Source: Adineta ricciae
Lineage: Eukaryota > Rotifera > Eurotatoria > Adinetida > Adinetidae
DNA length: 64,000 bases
NCBI GenBank assembly: GCA_905250025.1
Contig: CAJNOJ010000007.1
Span: 992,001-1,056,000 of the forward strand
Reading direction: 5' to 3'
The stretch's first letter is position 1. Each line of letters begins with the position of its first letter. A program made the position numbers and the translations under genes. Positions 35,360 to 50,347 of this stretch are shown here, one piece after another. Under the pieces are notes generated by a model. That model ran no database searches, had not been told where the DNA came from, and was given only the letters and a program-made list of their open reading frames with translations.

Positions 35360-38300
35360 ATGGATTTCAATAGCGCAACGATCTCGTACTTTGGTGAACG
35401 CACATCGAAGAAAAAGAATGTTCAAGCAGAAAATCAGAAATCACCGAAGTTACCAAAGATTGTCCTACGAAATGCGGCGGGCTTCATCTTAAAAACTGAA
35501 ACGACGTATCAAAATGCGATCTACGAGGCCAAATCAAATCTTTCATTGCCGCATCATCGATTGACGGATACGGAATGGCGGTAAGAGCGTTTACCTACTG
35601 TTAAACATCACATTCCGTGTTTGTAGTTTACCTCACGCACCTGTACCGTCAAGACCGGATTACACTCGCTCCTTGGACTATGATGACTTTCGTGCTCTGA
35701 GAAAGCCACCGAGATCGCTCGATGCATCGACGACGGAATATATGGACATGTCTTTTTGGGTAAGGATGGCGATAGAGTTTCTTTCCGATGAAAGTAGACT
35801 ATTTTTCTGTAGAATAATCTTTTGCCTGATAGACGACTTGATCAAGTGAAGTAAGTTTTGATGAATGATACTTTGTTCATTCTATTTCATCGATGTTACA
35901 ATAGTGTAACTCGACGCACCATGGAACAATATTGTCGAGACGGTTATGCTGTGCCACATCCAGAATTTATGAACAATTTCGATTCGTTAAAAAGCGTTAA
36001 ACAACTATTTCTAGCCATTGTCTCGTCTCCATCGTCATTAGAAAAAATTCTCGCTGGCTTCGGTTTAATGAGCGATCGCGAGTGAGTATTCCGCGAAACC
36101 TCATTTTCCATTTTCATGAATTTTCACTGATAGGAAAATGATTATGGCACGTGTACTTGACAGTTTATTCCAAAATGATTTTGAATCATTAGAAGACCTA
36201 CCAGAAAATATTCGAAATAATGCCATCTTACATTTAGCAACATTGATTAGCGAAGGAAAACTAACTGGTAAAAGGCAGTTTCTTTATGAATTTTCTACCA
36301 TTAGTGCGCTCTTGTTGGTTTGCAGATGCCATGCAAGAAAAAGTACTCGTCGGGTTAGCACAAAACTTGAAATCATTACCGCCAGACATACGAGCGAAAG
36401 GTAAACGAAATAAATCATTTTCTCGCATCGTGTATTGGAAAAAAACGTTATTTTAGTCACGGAACAATTGATCAAATCCATCGACAATATTCCACTTGAA
36501 GCTCGTGAACAAGTCATTCAACACATTCTCGCTACTCTCGACACTTTAACGGAAGATGATCGGCAGAAAATTCTAAGTGATTTAGTGAAGAAAATTTCTT
36601 CTCTTCCAGAAGAAAGTCGCCACGCACTAATCGAAAAAATCATACAAAATTTGGATAAACTCACTCCAGATGCCAAAATACAACTGTTGCAGGATCTTCT
36701 ACGTGAAGCGGATAATATCCCTGAATCGATGCGTGAAACAATTCTGCAACATCTTATTGACAGTCTCGATACTTTATCGCCTGAAGAGCGTGAACGTGTT
36801 CTAGCTGAATTAACAAAGAACTTAGCGAACCTTCCGGCCAATATTCGCCAACAATTATTAGAGAAATTACTAGAAAAATCTGATAATTTACCACCTGAAC
36901 TACGCGATCGAAGTAAAGAGTTTGAATCTGATTTATCGAAACATGTTTTTTTCTCTCTTTGCAGTTTATGCTGAAATATTGAAAAACGTTACTGAGATAC
37001 CCGAAGAAATGAAACGAAAATTAGTGGTGGAATTATTGAAAAATGTCGATAATATGGATCCTGCATTACGGCAAACCGTAATGAGAGAAATTCTGAACAA
37101 TCTTGATCTCGTTGATCCAACAATGCACGGTCAAGTTTTACAGAATTTTCTTCATGCATTAGATGATGTACCTGCTGATCAACGTGATGAATTGTTACGA
37201 AAAATCATTGAGAAATCTTCGAAATTAGACGATCCAGAAATGAAACGACAAATCTTAGAAGAAATTTTGAATAACGCAGCTAATCTTTCAGCCGGTGTAT
37301 TTCAAGAATTAATTAAAAACGTTAGTGATCTACCAGCGGATCTCCAGGAACGTCTTTTTCAAGAGATCCTTCAGAAAAAAGACGACCTGCCACCATCAGT
37401 TCTCGAAGAAATCATTCGAAATAGTGCTCATGTGCCTCAAGCTGTTCTGACAGAATTACTGAAATCTGTCGATAAGTTAGCACCGTCATCACTGGCTGAA
37501 TTAGCTCGACATATGAATAATTTACCTGAAGAGTTACGAAACAAACTACTTGCTGATGTGATGAATTCGATGGATAAGTTAAGCGACGAACAAAAAGCAG
37601 CTGTTATCGGTGAACTGCTGAAAAATCAAGGAAATTTGAATGCCGAACAACTAGAAACATTGATGAGAAACTTGGATGGACTTGATCCGGCTTTGAAGGA
37701 GAGAGTAATGAGAGGATTGCTGGACAACGTGGAAAATCTCCCACCGGCTGTAAAAGAAAAACTTGTAAGTTTATCGATTGTGTCGAAGTGAGTATAAACG
37801 TGTTGTTCTGCTGGTTTAGATTCAAGATTTACTGAATAAGGATTCTGGTTTGGACCAGGAGACTCGCGTGAAGATGCTTTCGAAACTTCTGGAAAATCCC
37901 TCTAGTTTAACTAAAGAAGAACGCGAGAAAGTTCTTGGACAGCTGATGAATGAAATCAATAGTGTCACAGATCCGGCAGTAAGAAAGCAGCTAATGGATA
38001 AATTAGTCTCTAATTTAAAAGATCTTCCACCGGAAACCGTCTCGCAGTTGATATCGAACATAACAACTTTATCAGCGAAAGAGCAGAAAGAATTACTCAA
38101 GCAAATTCTGGAGAAATTCGATGAATTACCACTCGAAATGAAAGAAAAACTCGTCGATGATCTACTGAAATCAGCTGCGGGTGTGTTCACATGTTTGTTT
38201 CTCTTCTTTTTCATTGAACGAAGATTTTTCTTTAGGTATGCCGGTCGATGTGCAAAAACAAATGATCAGTGACTTATTGAGAGAAATGCATAATTTACCA

Positions 38301-41300
38301 CCAGAAGAACGAGCAAAACTAATGGAGAAGATGCTGAATAATCCAAACTTAGACCCATCTGTCCGAGCAAAATTATTAGAAGAAATGTTGAAAAATGTCG
38401 ACGATTTGCCTCTAGAAGAACGCAAAAAATTAATTGAAAAGATGTTAGAAAATCGTGATAGCTTAGATCCAGCATTACGAAAGAAACTAGTGAACGAAAT
38501 GATCAAAAATTTGAATCAGATGAGCCCTGAAGAACGTGATCGATTCTTAGCTGGTTTGTTTTCTTCACTATCGTTTCTAAATAATGAGATTGACGTTTTC
38601 TTCTAGATCTTGCCAATGATCCAAGTAAAAAAGATCTCTTGCAACAACTATTGAATAGCGGACAGATTAGTAGTGAAATGAAACAAAAGTTAATTGAAGA
38701 AATGACGAAAAATCCCATCGATCCAACAACCTTGCTCACTGTTCTGCAAAATTTCAAAGACATTTCGCCTGAAGTCTTAGAAAAAGTGTTGAAAAGTATT
38801 GAGAAGATGTCGGGAAAGGATCTGATTGAATTAGCGCGGAGCTTAGCAAGTTTACAGTCGGATGTTAAACAGCGTGTTATGAAAGAAATCATTAATAATC
38901 TCCCAGAACTTGATTCAAATACTCAAGCCATGATCTTACAAGAAATGTTGCGCGCATCAGCTGGTATTTCATCCGAACTTCTCACAGAATTAATTGTAAG
39001 TTAATCCTCTGAGAAATCTCTTCCCATCGTCATTCTGATCATTTATAGAAATCAGTCATAACATTAACGCCAAAATTGGTCAAAGAACTTCTAGTGCGCG
39101 CCAATAAACTTCCACCGGAAGCGTTAAAAAAACTGTTAGAACATATGGGAGAGGTTCCACTTGAAATTCTCGAAGATATTGTTAAAAATCTCGAACAGTT
39201 ATCCGCAGAAGTCATATCAGCATTACTTCAATTAAAAAACCTTCCAGCAAGTATACGAGAAAAACTTTTGAAAGAGATCAATTCAAATCCAAAGATCAAA
39301 AGCAAACTCAAAGGTAAATTAACCTTTTGCTTGTAAATCCTTCAAATTCTCATCTGTTCTACTGGCGATAATTTAGCAATTGATCCATTATTAAATGGTA
39401 TTGAAGGTGTCGGAGGGATAACACCAACTCCTAGACCACAGGTGAAAAAACCAAAAGTCGTATGTATTGAGTCAAGGAAACACAATATGTTTTAAGATGG
39501 ATGATCTTCTTTAGAATATACCACCCTTGTCGAAAAGAACTCCGAAGAAACCTGACGATCCAATGAAAGCGGTACGAACAAGTTTTCACTGGACAAACTT
39601 TACAAAATTTTGTGTTTCAGCTTCTTGATCCAGATAAATTGGCGAAAATTGATGAAAATGATTTAGAGGCTCTATTAAATGATCCTAACCTAGCGCCGGA
39701 AGTTCGACTGAGACTCATGGAAGAATTAAGGTTCGTTTGTTCCTTGTTCTGTCTTCATTTTAACCTAACACAATTCTCATTGTAGGAAAAAACGTGCGAA
39801 AAAACGTATTGTTGATGTTCCTCCATTAACAAAGTCTAGTCTTGAAGAAATCATCGATCCAATGGATTATCTCTATAAATTCTGCATCATTCAGTACGTA
39901 GTTGATTAAATCATGTTATTTTCCTCAACGAGTTTCCTTTTCTTCCAGTCCCGATCGTATGATAAACTACGAACGTGTCTTTTTAAATACAATCAAACAC
40001 CAGAAAGAAGCATATCCTGGTCAGAATCCGCCAGCAGATTTGACGAGTATAACAAATATGAAACGAGGCAGTACCATGGGAAGTGCTTGGACAAATATGG
40101 GTGGCCGAAGACGTAAACGTGGTTCGAAACAACATCGAATGTTTGATGGTAACGATGATGAAAATGAAGATATGTACGTAAAATAGCACTCTCATTGATT
40201 GCTCGTTTTATTCAATTGACATTAGTCTCGGTAATCAACGAAGTCAATCTATGCTTAATTTCGAAAAAGAAATCGTTACTGAACGTTATAACGATGATGA
40301 ACCACCGGTGGAAGTAAGATAAGAAAATTCAATGATCTTTCCTCCATGTTATGTCTCTCACAGTCTGAAACCGCTCGAAAGATTGACAAAATTAATTTCA
40401 TCCTTGATGGACTTCGGATGAAAGAAACAGACGTTACTCAAACATTGAACGCATCAACTGGTAGGAATAAGCTCATGTCGAAATTCTATTCGCTCATACC
40501 ATCGCATTTCAGGACAAATCAGTCATTTAACGTCCGAAGCCATTGTCGAACTCTATCCTGAAGTTCTAGATCCTGACTTCAGTCCAAAGAAGAATTTTGT
40601 ATGATTGCAACTCGTTCATTCTCATCGCATCGAATCCATTCTATTTTGTAGTCAACTGAGAAAACTATTTTCGAATTAAGAAGCTATGCCTCATCATATA
40701 CAACTGAACAGTTATTAACTCGTCTGTCAAAAACTCAAATACAAACTGTAAGAGAGAACGGTATAGAGTTGAAAATCCAATGAGTTTTCCATTAGATCAA
40801 TAGTCGAGAGGAAATCAAACAACTCAATGGACAAGTGCGTTGGAGTACAAGTAAATTAACCCAATTACGTATGAGAATTGAAATGTTACTTGGTATGTTT
40901 ATCAAATCGAATTTGAATGAACAGAAGTATGATTTGAAATTTCGCTTCAGGTGAACGCGAACATTTAATTGCACTTGATCAAGAAGAACGACAAAAAGTC
41001 ATGTATAAATATAAGCGCGTCGAAAGATTTCGACGGCAACAAAGTCCATTATGGAACGCACTGCATCCACCAACCGTGAGAAAACACTTGTTAGGATAAT
41101 TGTTTTACATTCATTTGTGAGTGTAGGATTATGAAATGAATATTGAAGAACTTGGAAATGCACTTCGACATATCAATGGCAATCTATTTTCTGATCAAGA
41201 ATGCCATTACATTAAATTTGTACGTACTTTCACATGTGGTATCTGAAAAGAATAATATGGAATTGTATTTAGATTCTGAAAATTCCAGGTGTTAAGCGGA

Positions 41301-41875
41301 TCAATTTACGAGTCTTCAGTATTATTGCAGCACTTTCAGAAACTGTTAATCAAATAGAGTAGGGATTTTCATTGGCATCCGTTCAATCACTGTTTATTTC
41401 TTCTAGCCCGTTTGTACGTAATCTGATCAATAAATTCGATTATGAAGCCTTAGATATCAAAATGCAAAAAGCAAAGGTTAGTATAGAGTTTGAAATTGAA
41501 CTTTACTCGATTTCTTTTTTCGCTCGTAGGAATTGTTCTATCTGATGGCAGATAAAAGTCAAAAGATTGCACCCAACGGTTATGTACCATTAGAAACATT
41601 ATGTGTGGAACTATCTGCCGGTGGAATTGAGCAGGAGAATATCGAACACGTAATGACCGATGAATATTGAATACTTTTTTAAAATTTATTCTTATATTTT
41701 TTAGTGCAAGAAAAAGTTTGATCGCGAAGGCAAAAACTATGTTGATTTTACTGATTGGCTTATCTATGTTCCACTATTCGTTGAAATACATACACGAATC
41801 GTTTCCAATCCATTTCAACGCTACGAAGATCCACTTAAACCACCGACAGTAGAAGAACAACCTTTACAAACATAG
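35360..41875 (+). CDS. Large alpha-solenoid protein with about 49 tandem 19-residue repeats and EF-hand-like C-terminus
   Basis: Twenty-eight exons give 1692 residues: 35360-35580, 35627-35759, 35813-35850, 35905-36081, 36134-36267, 36326-36400, 36457-36912, 36965-37764, 37820-38180, 38236-38553, 38607-38995, 39049-39313, 39377-39459, 39515-39571, 39621-39730, 39786-39893, 39949-40173, 40226-40313, 40364-40460, 40513-40598, 40652-40747, 40796-40892, 40951-41075, 41127-41219, 41273-41358, 41407-41476, 41530-41649, 41705-41875. I do not recognise the protein by name. Residues about 190-1125 are tandem 19-residue units of the pattern LPPEERxKLLExLLxNxDx, predicted amphipathic helices with a Pro-rich turn. 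The C-terminal 550 residues include basic and acidic linkers, a coiled coil, and an EF-hand-like helical region (FSDQECHYIKF, KKFDREGKNYVDFTDWL) without full Ca2+ loops. It is probably an intracellular scaffold; a ciliary role is speculation. Confidence 0.82.
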
Positions 41876-42475
41876 AAATTCTAATGTATATACTACTAGT
41901 TACATTCTTTCGATCACATAGAATGCATTTGAATATCATTGTGATTCATTTGTTTTGATTTAATAAAAAGAAAACGAGAAGATATGACATCTTCACCCAG
42001 TCAATGAGTCATCAATGTGTACGGGCAAATTCGGTTTAGTTTATTGAGAACCAGCAGGATATACATATGCGATCTTGTTCTATGACGTCTTTTAAGTCAT
42101 AGTTCTGTCACGTGTACGTGCTATTTTTGGTTGACATATTTATAAGAAGTATACCACGTATACTACTCTTTATCATTTCCCGGATCAACGATATACGTAA
42201 TTGTGTTATTGGATATGTTCGTCTTTCTTTTTCTTTTCTCCTGGTTGTACGAATCGAAATACATCTTAGTTATTCTGAGTCAGAATTATGCGAGTGCTAT
42301 GTAATTTCTCTTTCCATTTGTAAAAGGTTGTCAACTTATTCACCATGTTGGTGGATGAGAAACAGGTAAATTTCGTGCGATATTTGCTTTTTCGTTCTTT
42401 AATATCGTTATAGAATCGTGCTTGAGAATAATATTGACATAGTGTGGTCTTTCTTTTTCGTTTCTAGATAAAACA
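41876..42475. other. Intergenic / 5' region of choline kinase
   Basis: 600 bp. The sequence TTTCTAG lies 8 bp before the choline kinase ATG and looks like a 3' splice site, implying either a 5'-UTR intron or a trans-splice acceptor. Nothing else is supported. Confidence 0.45.
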
Positions 42476-44536
<2,061 letters not shown>

Positions 44537-46314
44537 TGCATGTCTACATTGTTTTAATATTGTTCTAATTTCATTCACACTGTAGATATCATAAAGAATC
44601 TTTTTATATCTTCGTTCTTTACTTGTTGGCTTTTTTGTTCTCGTTAAAGACTCTGATCTATCAGAATGTTCTACGAGTAGTCAGTTGCTGATGACACAGA
44701 ATCGCTGTACATGTTCTGACCATGAACACAGCAGGTCGAGTATATGTACACGACCTTGACTAATGATCTATTCATGATATCTAATGGCTTTTGTGAATAA
44801 CATTAGCTTTTTACCATCGTCTATCTTTCATACCCTCGTCAATATTGATGTGATGTGATGTGATTTTTTTTTATCATCGACGTCGTCATTCTCTTGTTCC
44901 ATCAGCTAGCTCTTTCTTTTTCATTACTAGATATTCATTTGCTAACTACACATTTATCCAACCTCACCAATTAGTCTCATTGTTATCGTCGGTAACGTCG
45001 CGTGTTCGGTATTTATATCAAAATATACATTTTGACAAATTGCCGAGAGATTTCTTTTGCTTACTTGATGATGTCTATGTAGATGTGTTCATGTTGAGCA
45101 AAGGAAAATATGATCAAAGCAATCGATGCGTTCGATTGATTGATCATTGTCTGCTCGTCGTCTAATCGGTGACCTTTTACTCCGATGTATGTTCTGTCTA
45201 TTTTATCATCTGGCCTCAAATGTAATGTACTACACATTGTTGATTGAGAAACTTCTAGTTGTACTGTTTTCTGATCAAATATAGTAGGTACGTACGAGTC
45301 GGGTCTTTTTCTCTTTCTTTTCTGTCCGTAAGTAGGCCGTTTTTTCAAACGATTTTGTGTTTCCTGTCGTCAAATAAAGATAGAAATTGGAGAAAACGTA
45401 TAGAATAGCGAGAGAGTGGTTGCTATACAAGATCAGAACTAATACTATTCTATCGGGCGCATACTAGCGCGTTTTATTAGAGTCTCTTTTTTATATACAA
45501 AACAAGTGTTATATATATATATATATGTTGACGTCTGCTCTACGTTAATCTCAAGTATTCGATGAATGAATCATCGCAGTGACGTGCTGGTTATATGCAT
45601 ACCAATACACTACGATTGCTCCTTATCGAACAGGTAAAAACGATGTATGTTGATCGAAAAATACAGTCATCCTCTTCAATAAACTCAGTAGTTTCTCTTT
45701 TCATCACATTTTCCTCTCATGATTCTTTCGTCATTTTCTTTCTTCTGCTTCTTCTCTCTCTCTCTGCATGATAGCCTTTTGACCTCATCAACACCACATG
45801 CAGGTGTTTACTTGCGTATTTACTATTCGATCATATGTCTCATCCGCATATGTTGCTCTTTTTTTCCTTCTATAAACTAGTATTGACACATCTTTTATTG
45901 ATTATAGGTGGATAATTATGAGACTTCTGAATATCGGTTCAGAAAAATTTAAATATAAATACACGGTGACACACGTGCACGTATGTATGTATATCAAAGA
46001 ACCAAAAGATTACGCAACGTCGAACGAACTGCGTCGTCGTCGATTGATATTTGTTGTCCATTTTGATTAAACTCAATGTCTATCTATCGATTCGACACCG
46101 TCCATTGTAAAGTATAAAGAGAAAAGGGAGAGAAGAACAGAGGGAGAGAGAGAGAGGGACACAAAGAGTAAAAGAGTATAAAACCAATTTCCTCTGCTCT
46201 CTTTCTTTTTTGCCTGCGCAAATATTCGCATTTACATCGTCGTGATGCCGAACAGTGTTTCGAATTAAGCATCAGACTCGTGTATAAATATGTATATTGG
46301 CATCTCTTCATGTC
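44537..46314. other. Intergenic, 1.8 kb, nothing recognised
   Basis: AT-rich spacer with an (AT)n microsatellite at 45510-45526. Purine- and pyrimidine-rich tracts before the GGPP synthase ATG are likely promoter or 5' UTR. Open frames here lack any family features. Confidence 0.5.
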
Positions 46315-47998
46315 ATGACGCAACATCTCATTTACCCGTTCGCTACAAGCAACGACGATGGTCCAATTCTACTAACGAGAGATCCATTTTCTTGTTCTAG
46401 ATTTTCTAAATCTATTCGATCATTCTGCTCAATGTTAAAAAACGATGAGGTATCATCTTCAGATTCGGATCCAGAAAATAAAGTACGTCATGTTTGTTTT
46501 GATGGATGTGCAATTATAACATTGAATTATAGATCCTGCTGGAACCTTATGAATATATAAGAACTATTCCTGGCAAACAAATCCGTCCGAAATTGATTAA
46601 AGTAAAACAAAATTTCGATTTTCTATGACAAATGAGCTAGATTTCATTTCTGTCACCAGGCATTTAATTATTGGTTTAATATACCTGAAGATAAACTTCT
46701 CGTTATTGGAGAACTCGTCGAAATGCTTCATAATGCATCGTTACTAATTGATGATATTGAAGACAATTCAAAATTACGTCGCGGCTCGCCTGTAGCTCAT
46801 AGTATCTATGGCGTACCATTGACAATCAATGCTGCCAATTATGTTTATTTTTTAGCAATGCAAAAGGCTCTCATGTTGAAACATAGTGATGTGACACACA
46901 TTTTCGTCGGTATGATTTTCATTGATAGTAATTTAGGCCCATGAGTAGTATTGCTTGATAGAAAGGCCTTCTTATCAAATCAATGTGTAAATACTTGATG
47001 ATTTTTATAATCAAAGAGAATGATGCATCAAATTTCGCGTGCACTTTTTTTTGCTTTTTCCTATGTCGGTAGGTTATAAAGAGAACCTTGATTTAATAAC
47101 TAATTAAATTGGCTTATCTTTGCCGTGAAAAAAGGGCAAACTTGATATACATCATATGATGTGCGTCACCGTCATCATCGGGGTCTATGAGTCTCATGAT
47201 AGACTCTGTTCTGTATCTGATAGTAGCACGAAATCTGATCGTGTCTTTTCATTTTTAGAACAAATGTTAGAATTACATCATGGTCAAGGAATGGAGATTT
47301 GGTGGCGCGACAATTTCGTGTCGCCATCCGAAGATGAATACCGACAAATGGTTATAAGAAAATGTGGTGGGCTATTCAACTTAGCTGTGCGTCTCATGCA
47401 ATTATTTGCTCCTGTTGAAATACGTAATACGTACAATTTCGATAGATTATGTCAATTATTATCACTTTTATTTCAAATACGCGATGATTACTGTAATTTA
47501 ATATCGGACGAATATACCAATAATAAATCTTATTGTGAAGATTTAACCGAAGGAAAATTTTCTTTTCCGATCTTACATGCTGTGAACACACGTGAGACAG
47601 ATACACGAATCATTCATATATTAAAACAACGGACACATGACATGGACTTGAAACGTTACTGCGTGCAATTGTTACACGAGTTTGGTTCGATTGAATATAC
47701 ACGTCAAACATGTGATGACTTAGCTAAACAAGTTTATGACGAGATTGATGCTTTAGGTGGAAATAATTACTTGGAAAATATCGTTCAAGGCTTAATGGAA
47801 GTATTTCAACATGACGATGAACAAACTAATGGTAATGACGAAGATGACGATGTTGGAGACGATGATACATTTGTGAATGATCAAATCGATGATGATGACG
47901 ATGTCAGTGAGATTAATGATCAACAAGAAGCAACTAAACCTTATAAACATATGACAACGAAAACAACGAATTCGACGAATGGTAGATATCATACGTGA
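46315..47998 (+). CDS. GGPS1: Geranylgeranyl diphosphate synthase
   Basis: Exons 46315-46482, 46533-46601, 46660-46909 and 47259-47998 give 408 residues (the human enzyme has 300). It condenses farnesyl and isopentenyl diphosphate into GGPP for protein prenylation. Visible landmarks are PGKQIRPKL, the first Asp-rich motif DDIEDNSKLRRG (about 109-120), HHGQGMEIWWRD, GGLFNLAVRLMQLF, and the second metal-binding motif DDYCNL (about 237-242), followed by EGKFSFPILHA. A 56-residue Ser/Asp-rich N-terminal extension precedes the catalytic core, and a disordered, strongly acidic tail (DDDVGDDDTF) follows it. Both are unusual. The third intron, 349 nt, is six times the local norm. Confidence 0.94.
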
Positions 47999-48717
47999 AA
48001 CTTTCGTTTGAATGATATATTTATACATATAAATATATTTTACAGTGAAATAGACGTTGTTATTTTTCACTAGTCATCTTTTATGCTTCCTATTTTCCTC
48101 CTTCTCTCTCTCTCTCTTACTCGATGTATATTAGAACCAAATACAAGAAAAGAAAATACAACCAAACTCTGTCATCGTTTTCATCGTTGTCTGTGCAAAT
48201 CGATTTATACTGTTCTATGTAAAGCAAATACTTCTTTCAATTCGAATTACGACTTTATGTGTACAAATAAATGACCAGCAAAAGTAAACTGAAACAAAAC
48301 TGATTGTCGATTAGTTCTTTCGGCGATGTCAATTTTCATCGATAAAAAATATTTTATCAATAATTAACAACTGTTTGATTACATTCTCTCAACTAGTGAG
48401 AAGAAAGTACATTCGACTGTTTATCTCGCTCAACTGCTGATCGATTTCTCATCTGTTATACTATGTAATCATGTACTAGCCAAGTTCATCGTTTTCATGC
48501 ACATCGACTTGAAAAGGAAAGGACTTCCTGACAAATGGTAATTGCAGATATTGTTCTCTTGATTGATGCTAATTTTGAACCTATTCATTCAAAACTTCTA
48601 TAAGACAGCAATTGAAAGAAAACACTGATGTTTGATATTTGCTTTATTCGACAATATATAACGATAAATAGATAAAAAGATATTTCTTTCGTGGGCTTTT
48701 TTTTCTATAAGCACAAT
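47999..48717. other. Intergenic between convergent GGPS1 and UFC1
   Basis: 719 bp holding the 3' ends of two convergent genes. No ORF or RNA gene is supported. Confidence 0.5.
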
Positions 48718-49485
48718 TTATTTTGTCGATGATGAACCGTCAGCTGTCGTCGTTGACGCTGTTTTTTCTTTATGGACGACAATACCACGAGCAATTAAGT
48801 CTGGTATTTCGACAGCAAGCCATGGACCGAGCTATTATTCAAACATTAACATTGAGAAGACTAATTGATCACTGTCTAGAAAGAAAGAAAGAAAACTTAC
48901 ACCGAGAGCAAGTGCATGAGCAATGCCAAATCGAGGTACGTTTCGGGCCCATAATGGTTGAAAATGATCAGTCATACAGATTTTGCCTCCACTAGACAAA
49001 ACAATTATGTTCAAGGTTTGTAATGCGAATCAAATCGAATACTTACCGATACATTTTCGCTGTTTTTCCATCGAGATCAGGTATTGCTATTTCCGGTGCA
49101 GACATCGGATATGTGACTGGAATCTAGATGAAGAATGAAATCGATGGATTCAGATAAGCAAAAGCTTCTCTTATATTTACATCAAATTCAATATCAAATT
49201 CGTAACGTAACATATCTTGAATAGTCCAAGCTTTGCCCCACCAACGTGTTCCTTCTTGATTTGATTCCAATCGAAACCAGTCGTTATCAGCTTCTTTATT
49301 GTTTTTCACATACTAACTCACAAATGAACGTATTTAGAGATCATTCGGCTGTCTATACTTACTTGAATTAGAGCTTGAAGTTCTTCTTTCAAACGTTGTC
49401 GCCATTGTTCACCATCACGTGGACTTGCTTTGGTCTTTAACAATGGAATATTCGAAAGAGTTTTCTTAGTCACTTCGTCTACCAT
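48718..49485 (-). CDS. UFC1: UFM1-conjugating enzyme 1
   Basis: Exons 49363-49485, 49181-49312, 49047-49123, 48901-48991 and 48718-48831 give 178 residues (human 167). It is the E2 of UFMylation, receiving UFM1 from UBA5 and passing it to UFL1 substrates at the ER and ribosome. The protein reads as a close match to vertebrate UFC1: [70 protein letters not shown]. The catalytic Cys is in GKICMTDHF at residue 116, the same number as in human. [16 protein letters not shown] follows. The C-terminal extension is Thr/Ser-rich. A 3' splice site (TTCTTTTAG) abuts the ATG, and VPS25 ends only 102 bp upstream on the same strand. Confidence 0.97.
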
Positions 49486-49587
49486 CTAAAAGAACGAAGA
49501 GCACGAGTTAAACTTAAGATTTTTTGCATTCATTGTTGCAGTTAAAATAAGATAAATAGTTTTTATTGAATTTATCGAGTTCATTTT
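49486..49587 (-). promoter_or_regulatory. Intercistronic region VPS25-UFC1 with poly(A) signal and splice acceptor
   Basis: This 102-bp gap holds an AATAAA (complement of 49562-49567) about 21 bp after the VPS25 stop. At its other end is CGTTCTTTTAG directly joined to the UFC1 ATG. There is too little room for a promoter plus a cis intron, so trans-splicing of a spliced leader onto UFC1 is the simplest reading (inference). Confidence 0.55.
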
Positions 49588-50347
49588 CTAGGAAAATTTA
49601 ACACCTTCAGCGCCATTATCGGCAAAGACCGTCGCTTGACCACGTTTTTCTAATTCTCCTAGAACTCGACGGAAAAGTTGTGGATCTATATTATGAAATT
49701 CTAGAGAAGAAAACAAAAACGAAAAGTTTCTCATCGATATTCAAGAATAATTCTTTACCGGCTGAACGTGTGTCATCACCATGTAATAATTCATAAAATG
49801 TACAAACTGTCCCATTCATACCATGGGCTGTGATCTAATGAAAGAGAACAGACGATTAAGTGATCGTGAATCAGCTGTAGAACATACCCATTGATATATG
49901 GTTTTCGCCCATTCTTCCGGTGATTTCCAAAGAACTAAGCATCGACGTTTACTTTTATCCTCCCATTCGATATTGCCTCGACTACGTAATTCTTCAAGTA
50001 TAACCTGAATGAAGTTACTGTCGAGTTGACCTGGAAGCAATTGCAAACGTATGAATTTAAAACAAGTTTGAAAAAATGAACTCGTACGATTTATTTTCGC
50101 ATTGGAAAATGGTGGGAATTTACTGGCATCATTTACATCGAATGTACAGACTTTTTTCATGCGGCAATAATCAAGAATAAGCGAACACCAAGCATCGAGT
50201 TGTTTCCGACGGGTATCAAGATTCGGCTGAAGACTGAAATACAAACCCAACAGATACAAATTAACATTAGAACTACAATCATATTTACGTAAAAAACGGT
50301 GGAAAATCGTGAAACCATGATAGTTCCGATATTTTTGTAGCTGACAT
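49588..50347 (-). CDS. VPS25: ESCRT-II subunit VPS25
   Basis: Exons 50289-50347, 50088-50233, 49888-50030, 49759-49834 and 49588-49700 give 178 residues (human 176). VPS25 is present in two copies in ESCRT-II and recruits ESCRT-III (VPS20/CHMP6) during sorting of ubiquitinated cargo into multivesicular bodies. Landmarks are the PPxF motif in DFPPFFTLQPN that contacts VPS22/VPS36, TRRKQLDAWCSLILDYCR, VILEELRSRGNIEWEDKSKR, SPEEWAKTIYQWI, and the second winged helix FHNIDPQLFRRVLGELEKRG ending GVKFS. It is probably the first gene of a two-gene transcription unit with UFC1. Confidence 0.97.

Noticed and set aside
36518..38892. Long open frames on the minus strand opposite the 19-residue-repeat exons (Ser/Arg/Phe-rich)
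   Set aside because: They are complements of the helical repeats: GAA/TTA-rich codons leave the opposite strand open. They have no start or splice logic of their own.
45061..45348. Minus-strand 95-codon frame upstream of GGPS1
   Set aside because: Low-complexity basic start, no domain features, and located in promoter-like AT-rich DNA.
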